64,000 nucleotides of DNA, taken from the NCBI RefSeq assembly GCF_017084525.1, contig NZ_CP070950.1, positions 744,001 through 808,000 of the forward strand. The letters run 5' to 3'. The notes below the pieces were generated by a model. The model was not told the origin of the DNA, made no database searches, and saw only the letters and a list, made by a program, of their open reading frames with translations. Positions 59,748 to 64,000 of this stretch are shown here, in pieces. This DNA is from Conexibacter sp. SYSU D00693 (GTDB taxonomy: Bacteria > Actinomycetota > Thermoleophilia > Solirubrobacterales > Solirubrobacteraceae). Position 1 is the stretch's first letter. Each line of letters opens with the position of its first letter. The position numbers were made by a program, and so were the translations under genes.

Positions 59748-60512
59748 GTGCCCCGGGTGCTCGACGCGCAAGGGCTGGCCGTCGTCCGCGGCCGGCGCGA
59801 GGTCCTGCGCGACGTGGACGTCGAGCTGGCCGCCGGCGACGCGGTGCACCTGGCGGGCGCCAACGGCAGCGGCAAGACGAGCCTGCTGCGCGTGCTCGCC
59901 GGCCTGGCCGACGCGCGTCGCGGACGCGTCCAGCGCCACGGCACCTGGGCCTTCGTCCCCGAGAAGGTCGCCCTGGCCCCCGCGATCCGCGGGGGCGAGT
60001 GGCTCGCCGCGATGCGGCGCCTGCGCGGCCTCGAGCCCGTCGACTGGGCCACGGCCGCCGCGGCCAGTGGGCTGGACCCCCGGGTCCTCGACCGCCCGAG
60101 CGCGACCTGCAGCAAGGGCATGGTGCAGCGCCTCGCCCTGCTCGAGGCGCTCGACGCCGGCTGCCCACTGCTCTTCCTCGACGAGCCGTTCGCCGGCCTG
60201 GACGCCGACGGGCGCGACTGGCTGGCCGCCGAGCTGACGGCCCGCGTGGCCGAGGGCGCCGCCGCCCTGCTCACCGACCACTCCGGCGCCGCCGGGGGCC
60301 GGCTCGAGCTCCAGCGCGGCCTCGTGCTGCGCGACGGGGGCTGCGCCGTGGTCGAGGCCGGGACCGCCGCCGCCCCCGCCCGGCGCACGACCGTCGTCGC
60401 CGTCCACCCGACGCAGGGCACGCTGCGCCGTGCCGTGGCGCCCGACGCGGTCGACGGGCTCCTGCGCTCGCTGCTCGACGACGGCTGGCACGTGCACGAG
60501 GTCCGGCCGTGA
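59748..60512 (+). CDS. ABC transporter ATP-binding protein
   Basis: A 254-residue ATPase. Walker A is LAGANGSGKTS and Walker B LLFLDEPFAGLD; the signature is TCSKGMVQRLALLEAL, where SKGM replaces the usual SGGM/SGGQ, a form also found in NatA- and CcmA-like exporters. A C-terminal extension of about 60 residues follows the D-loop. It pairs with the overlapping membrane gene. GTG 59748 lies 8 bases after TAGCGT (59734-59739). Confidence 0.85.
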   Translation: MPRVLDAQGLAVVRGRREVLRDVDVELAAGDAVHLAGANGSGKTSLLRVLAGLADARRGRVQRHGTWAFVPEKVALAPAIRGGEWLAAMRRLRGLEPVDWATAAAASGLDPRVLDRPSATCSKGMVQRLALLEALDAGCPLLFLDEPFAGLDADGRDWLAAELTARVAEGAAALLTDHSGAAGGRLELQRGLVLRDGGCAVVEAGTAAAPARRTTVVAVHPTQGTLRRAVAPDAVDGLLRSLLDDGWHVHEVRP

Positions 60513-61189
60513 GCGCCGCGGGCGCCCTGCGCTACCTCGTGCTCGTGGCCGCCCGCACCCGGACGCCGCTGCCCGCCGTCGCGGCGACGCTCTTCGCGCT
60601 GCTCGGCGTCTACGCCTACCGCCACAACGAGCCGGGCGCCACGTGGGGCCTGACGGCGCTCGTCGCGTGCGCCCTGGCGGCGTGGCTCGTCGGCGCCGTG
60701 CTCGACGGCGAGCCGGCCGCGCAGGCCGACATGGCCACCGCCGCCCTCGGCGGCCGCCCCGCCCGCACCGCGCTCGACGCCGTCCTCGTCGGCGGGGTCG
60801 CCGTCGCCCTCAGCGCGCTCTTCCTGGCCTACCCGCCAGCCCTGGGCCTGCTGGACCCCGAGCCGACCGCCGGCCTCGCCGTCGCCGCCCTGCTGGCCCA
60901 CCTCGCCGCCGCGCTCGTCGGTGGAGCGCTCGCGGTCCTCTGCGCGCCGCCGCGCGTCACGCGCCGCGCCAGCGCCGTCGCCGCGGTGCTCGGCGGCCTC
61001 CTGCTGCTGGTCGTCCTCGCCGAGGCGCTCGGCCCCGCCGGGGGCCCGGTCGCCCTGGCCCGGACGCTCACCGACGCCGACGACGCGGGCGTCGACTGGG
61101 CGGCCACGGCGGCCGGGCTCGCGGGCTGTGCGGTCCTCGCCCTCGCGCTCCTCGTCGCCGCCACCCGGTGGGCGCGGCGCGCGGGCTGA
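60509..61189 (+). CDS. ABC transporter membrane protein
   Basis: A 226-residue protein with about six hydrophobic helices (near 20-35, 45-62, 88-105, 118-140, 150-168 and 195-215), rich in Ala, Leu and Val. GTG 60509 overlaps the ATPase stop (GTGA), so the two form an exporter. The sequence has no clear ABC-2 motif and I cannot say what is transported. Confidence 0.7.
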   Translation: MSAAGALRYLVLVAARTRTPLPAVAATLFALLGVYAYRHNEPGATWGLTALVACALAAWLVGAVLDGEPAAQADMATAALGGRPARTALDAVLVGGVAVALSALFLAYPPALGLLDPEPTAGLAVAALLAHLAAALVGGALAVLCAPPRVTRRASAVAAVLGGLLLLVVLAEALGPAGGPVALARTLTDADDAGVDWAATAAGLAGCAVLALALLVAATRWARRAG

Positions 61190-61192
61190 CGC

Positions 61193-63199
61193 TCAGGGCC
61201 GGGTCAGGCTCGCGACGACGCGCACCGCGAGGGTCTGCAGCGCCGAGACGTGGTCGTCGGACCACGCCCGCGGCTGGCCGTCGAACGCGCACAGCGCGCC
61301 GAGCACCTGCCCGTCGGCGTCGACGAGCGGGACGCCGGCGTAGGCCAGCACGCCGTCGGCCACCGCCGGGTGGTCGACGAGCAGGGGGTGCTCCCGGCAG
61401 TCGGCCACGACGAAGGGCCGTCCGGAGGCCACGGTGTGGCGGCAGATCGCGCCCGACAGCGCGGTCCCGCCCTCCTCGACGGCAGGACCGCTCAACCCGC
61501 ACGACGCGACGATGTGCTGGCGCTGGTCGTCCAGCAGCGTGACCGCGGCCGACGGCGCCTCGGCCAGCCACGCGGCGACCTCGGCGAGGCGGTCGAGCTC
61601 CGCGCTGCCGGCCAGCGCCAGGGCCGCGAGGGCCGCGAGCCGGGCCGGATCCTCCAGACGCGCCTCGCGCGCCGTCGCCTTGTCGGCGTACAGCGCCTGG
61701 TCGGCGCGCCGGACGAGCTCGTCGCCGGTCTCCACGCGGTCCCACACCGCGACGCCGACGGACACGCCGGCGCCGTGGGGCACGGCGTCCTGCAGGCGCA
61801 GCGCGGTGGCCTCGGCCCCGTCCTGCCCGCAGTCGGGCAGCAGGAGGGCGAACTCGTCGCCGCCGAGGCGCACGAGCACGTCGGTCCCGCGCAGGACGTC
61901 CTGCCAGGCGCGCGCGGCCTCGCGCAGGAGCGTGTCGCCCGCGTCGTGGCCGTGGACGTCGTTGTGCTGCTTGAAGGCGTTGAGGTCGAGCATCGCGACG
62001 GCGACGTCGGTCTGGCTGCGCCGCGCGCGGGCCAGCGCGATCGGCAGCTCGCGGTCCCACAGGCGCCGGTTGGGCAGCTCGGTCAGGGCGTCGGTCAGCG
62101 CGAGGGCCTCGAGGCGGCGCACGGTCGCGCGGCGCTCGAGCGCCACGGAGGCCTCATGGCCGGCAACCGCCACGAGCGCCGCCTCGCGCACGCTGACCGA
62201 CGCGACCGGCCGGTGCCAGCCGACGGTCAGCACGCCCAGCGGCGAGCGCGAGGCCATGACGGGCCGGCAGTAGATGCTGCGCGTGTCGGGTGCCACCTCG
62301 AGCAGCCGCGGCGAGATGCGCTCGTCGGTCGCCGCCTCGGCCGCGAACACCGCGCGGCCGCTCGCCATGACCTTGGCCTGCAGCGAACGGTCCTCGACGT
62401 TCACGCGCACGCCGCGCAGCGGCACCTCGCCGGCGACCGCGGTGACGACGATCTCGTCGCCCTCGCGCTCGGACAGCGCGACCCACGCCGCGCCGGTCAG
62501 CGACCGCACGTGCTCGACGACCGCCGGCCGGGCGTCCTCGAGGGCGCCGACGTCCTGGGCGAGGCGGTGCAGCGCCCCGAGCTCGCGCTGCTCGGCCTGC
62601 AGCTGCTCCTCCATGCGCCGGCGGTCCGTGACGTCGGTGCCGGCGCAGAGCATCCCGGTGACCCGTCCGTGCTCGTCGTGCAGGAGCTCGCTGTGCCACT
62701 GTACGTGGCGCACCTCGCCGCAGCTCGCGACGAGCTCGAGGTCGACGTGCTCGCGGCGCAGCTCGCCGCGCCCGATGACCTCGGCGTAGGCGGCTCGGCC
62801 CTGCGGCTCGTACTCGGACGTCAGGGCGATGGCGAACCAGTCCGCGCCCACGAGCTCCTCGGCGGAGCGACCCACGACGGCACACCCGGCCTCGTTGATG
62901 GCCCGCACCCGGCCCTCGCGGTCCAGGTCCAGCAGCATGGTCCCCGCCTTCTGGAAGTAGCGCTCGGCCTGCCGCCGGCTCGCGCGGTCCGAACGGCGGA
63001 CCGCGGCGTTGGCCGACACGCGCGCGACGGCCGAGAGCACGACCAGCGGCAGGACGAGCCAGGCGGCGTGGCCCATCACCACCGTGAGGGCGGCGACGAG
63101 CAGGGTGAGGGCGTCGAGCAGCCAGGTCAGCAGACGCCGGTGACGGGCGTCGCTGAGGGCGGGGGCAAGGCCCGTCGGGCGGAGGGGGAACTGCAGCAT
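61193..63199 (-). CDS. PAS-GAF-GGDEF-GAF diguanylate cyclase
   Basis: A 668-residue signalling protein. Two N-terminal membrane segments (about 25-60), a PAS domain (78-200), a GAF domain (205-355), a GGDEF domain (365-510) and a second GAF (530-665). The GGDEF active-site loop is intact (residues 446-450), and R437-G-T-D440 five residues before it is a complete RxxD inhibition site, so cyclic di-GMP synthesis with product inhibition is expected. The C-terminal GAF after the cyclase domain is an uncommon order. Its partner effectors are not in the window, unless the degenerate EAL protein at 40.2 kb binds the product. Confidence 0.9.
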   Translation of the reverse strand: MLQFPLRPTGLAPALSDARHRRLLTWLLDALTLLVAALTVVMGHAAWLVLPLVVLSAVARVSANAAVRRSDRASRRQAERYFQKAGTMLLDLDREGRVRAINEAGCAVVGRSAEELVGADWFAIALTSEYEPQGRAAYAEVIGRGELRREHVDLELVASCGEVRHVQWHSELLHDEHGRVTGMLCAGTDVTDRRRMEEQLQAEQRELGALHRLAQDVGALEDARPAVVEHVRSLTGAAWVALSEREGDEIVVTAVAGEVPLRGVRVNVEDRSLQAKVMASGRAVFAAEAATDERISPRLLEVAPDTRSIYCRPVMASRSPLGVLTVGWHRPVASVSVREAALVAVAGHEASVALERRATVRRLEALALTDALTELPNRRLWDRELPIALARARRSQTDVAVAMLDLNAFKQHNDVHGHDAGDTLLREAARAWQDVLRGTDVLVRLGGDEFALLLPDCGQDGAEATALRLQDAVPHGAGVSVGVAVWDRVETGDELVRRADQALYADKATAREARLEDPARLAALAALALAGSAELDRLAEVAAWLAEAPSAAVTLLDDQRQHIVASCGLSGPAVEEGGTALSGAICRHTVASGRPFVVADCREHPLLVDHPAVADGVLAYAGVPLVDADGQVLGALCAFDGQPRAWSDDHVSALQTLAVRVVASLTRP

Positions 63200-63256
63200 G
63201 GGCGCGCACCTGCGTCATCGGCAGGAGCGCGTACGCGCCTGAGCGCCAGTCACGCG

Positions 63257-64000
63257 CTAGGGGTGCAGGAGGACCTTGATCGCCCCGTCCGCCTTCTCCT
63301 GGAACGTCTTGTAGAGGTCGGGCGCCTCGTCGAGCGAGGCGTGGTGCGTCGCGAAGCCCTCGACGCCGAGCGGGTCGTCGTCGCTCAGCAGCGGGAGGAT
63401 GTCCGGCGCCCAGCGCTTGACGTTGGCCTGGCCCATCCGCAGCTGGATCTGCTTGTCGAACAGCGTGAGCATGGGCAGCGGGTCGGCCATGCCGCCGTAG
63501 ACGCCGATGAGCGAGATCGTCCCGCCGCGGCGGACGATGTCGATCGACAGCAGGAAGGCGTGGAGGCGGTCGATGCCGCCGGTCTGCATCACCTTGGCGG
63601 CGATCGCGTCGGGCAGCAGGCCGGTGGCGGTCTGCGCGATCTTCGCCCCGGGCGAGCCGTGGGCCTCCATGCCGACCGCCTCGATGACCGCGTCGGGCCC
63701 GCGGCCGTCGGTCATGCCCCGGATCACCTCGGCCAGGTCGTCCTGGTGCTCGGAGAGGTCCAGCACCTCGACGCCGCGGCTCGCCGAGCGCTCCAGGCGC
63801 TCCTTGACCAGGTCGACGCCGATGACGCGCCGGCCCTTGTGCAGCGCGATGCGGGCCGCCATCTCGCCGATCGGGCCCAGGCCCATCACCACGACCGACC
63901 CGCCCTCGGGGACGCCGGCGTACTCGAAGGCCTGCCACGCCGTGGGCAGGACGTCGGAGAGGTAGACGAAGCGCTCGTCCGGCGGGCCGTCCGGGACCTT
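63257..64000 (-). CDS. zinc-dependent alcohol dehydrogenase (partial, 5' end outside)
   Basis: The C-terminal 247 residues of an MDR-family dehydrogenase; the N-terminal catalytic zinc domain is beyond the window edge. FVYLSDVLPTAWQAFEYA and SVVVMGLGPIGEMAARIAL (Rossmann GxGxxG) followed by GVDLVKERLERSAS, and the long insert region around IAQTATGLLPDAIAAKVMQTGG, are those of glutathione-independent formaldehyde dehydrogenase-like enzymes. It should oxidise an alcohol or aldehyde with NAD(P)+. It ends 57 bases before the start of the GGDEF gene. Confidence 0.88.
   Translation of the reverse strand, partial: KVPDGPPDERFVYLSDVLPTAWQAFEYAGVPEGGSVVVMGLGPIGEMAARIALHKGRRVIGVDLVKERLERSASRGVEVLDLSEHQDDLAEVIRGMTDGRGPDAVIEAVGMEAHGSPGAKIAQTATGLLPDAIAAKVMQTGGIDRLHAFLLSIDIVRRGGTISLIGVYGGMADPLPMLTLFDKQIQLRMGQANVKRWAPDILPLLSDDDPLGVEGFATHHASLDEAPDLYKTFQEKADGAIKVLLHP

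Overview
The window is a very GC-rich (about three quarters G+C by eye), densely packed bacterial chromosome segment. Codon use, frequent GTG starts, 4-base stop/start overlaps, SoxR, an ECF42-type sigma factor, tandem Ku genes and the mix of P450, MFS and TetR genes point to an actinobacterium. The gene mix (MCE/MlaD protein, DUF1800-DUF1501-cupredoxin operon, AbiEi/DUF559 orphan) makes a Thermoleophilia or Solirubrobacterales relative the best guess; this is inference, since no rRNA or other marker gene is present. I saw no rRNA, tRNA, CRISPR array, insertion sequence or prophage.

Layout. 1-3.4 kb: small housekeeping genes (DUF488 tail, GIY-YIG, MaoC, YaaA) and an MCE-family protein behind a promoter with a perfect CRP-type box. 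3.5-6.7 kb: a leftward operon of DUF1800, DUF1501 and a secreted cupredoxin. 7-11.3 kb: orphan genes, a methyltransferase, a glutaredoxin, and soxR divergent from a helical protein. 11.3-16.8 kb: zincin-like protein, ABC-2 exporter, AbiEi-like protein, SDR and P450. 16.9-20.6 kb: DHA2 transporter and a divergent NAD+-dependent DNA ligase. 20.6-25.8 kb: a polyol-phosphate cluster (GDPD, TagB/F-like transferase, nucleotidyltransferase, glycerol-1-phosphate dehydrogenase, mannitol dehydrogenase). 25.8-27.1 kb: CAP-domain and DUF2237 proteins.

The centre is a nitrogen-scavenging island. A leftward urease operon, ureA-ureB-ureC-ureF-ureG-ureD-ureH (32.1 to 27.1 kb), is divergent from the urea ABC transporter urtABCDE (32.4-37.2 kb). 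Urea is imported by UrtABCDE, nickel probably enters through UreH, UreDFG load the active site, and UreABC release ammonia. Directly downstream, on the opposite strand, lies an overlapping three-gene signalling unit (MalT-like LuxR regulator, REC plus degenerate EAL protein, hybrid histidine kinase with REC and Hpt).

43.7-64 kb holds short accessory units: an integral membrane gene behind an 18-bp palindrome, a winged-helix YcaQ/AlkZ-like protein, two Ku genes in tandem, two TetR genes with visible duplicated operators beside an epimerase and an MFS exporter, an LLM flavin enzyme, a DGPF protein followed by its ECF42 sigma factor, cupin, DUF4262, VOC, SGNH, DUF3047, a 32-residue zinc-ribbon peptide, SirB1-like, MBL, a two-gene ABC transporter, a PAS-GAF-GGDEF-GAF protein and a truncated zinc alcohol dehydrogenase. 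A striking feature of the whole window is a -10-like TANNNT hexamer 6-10 bases before many start codons, which suggests widespread leaderless transcription; genes without it often have strong Shine-Dalgarno sequences.
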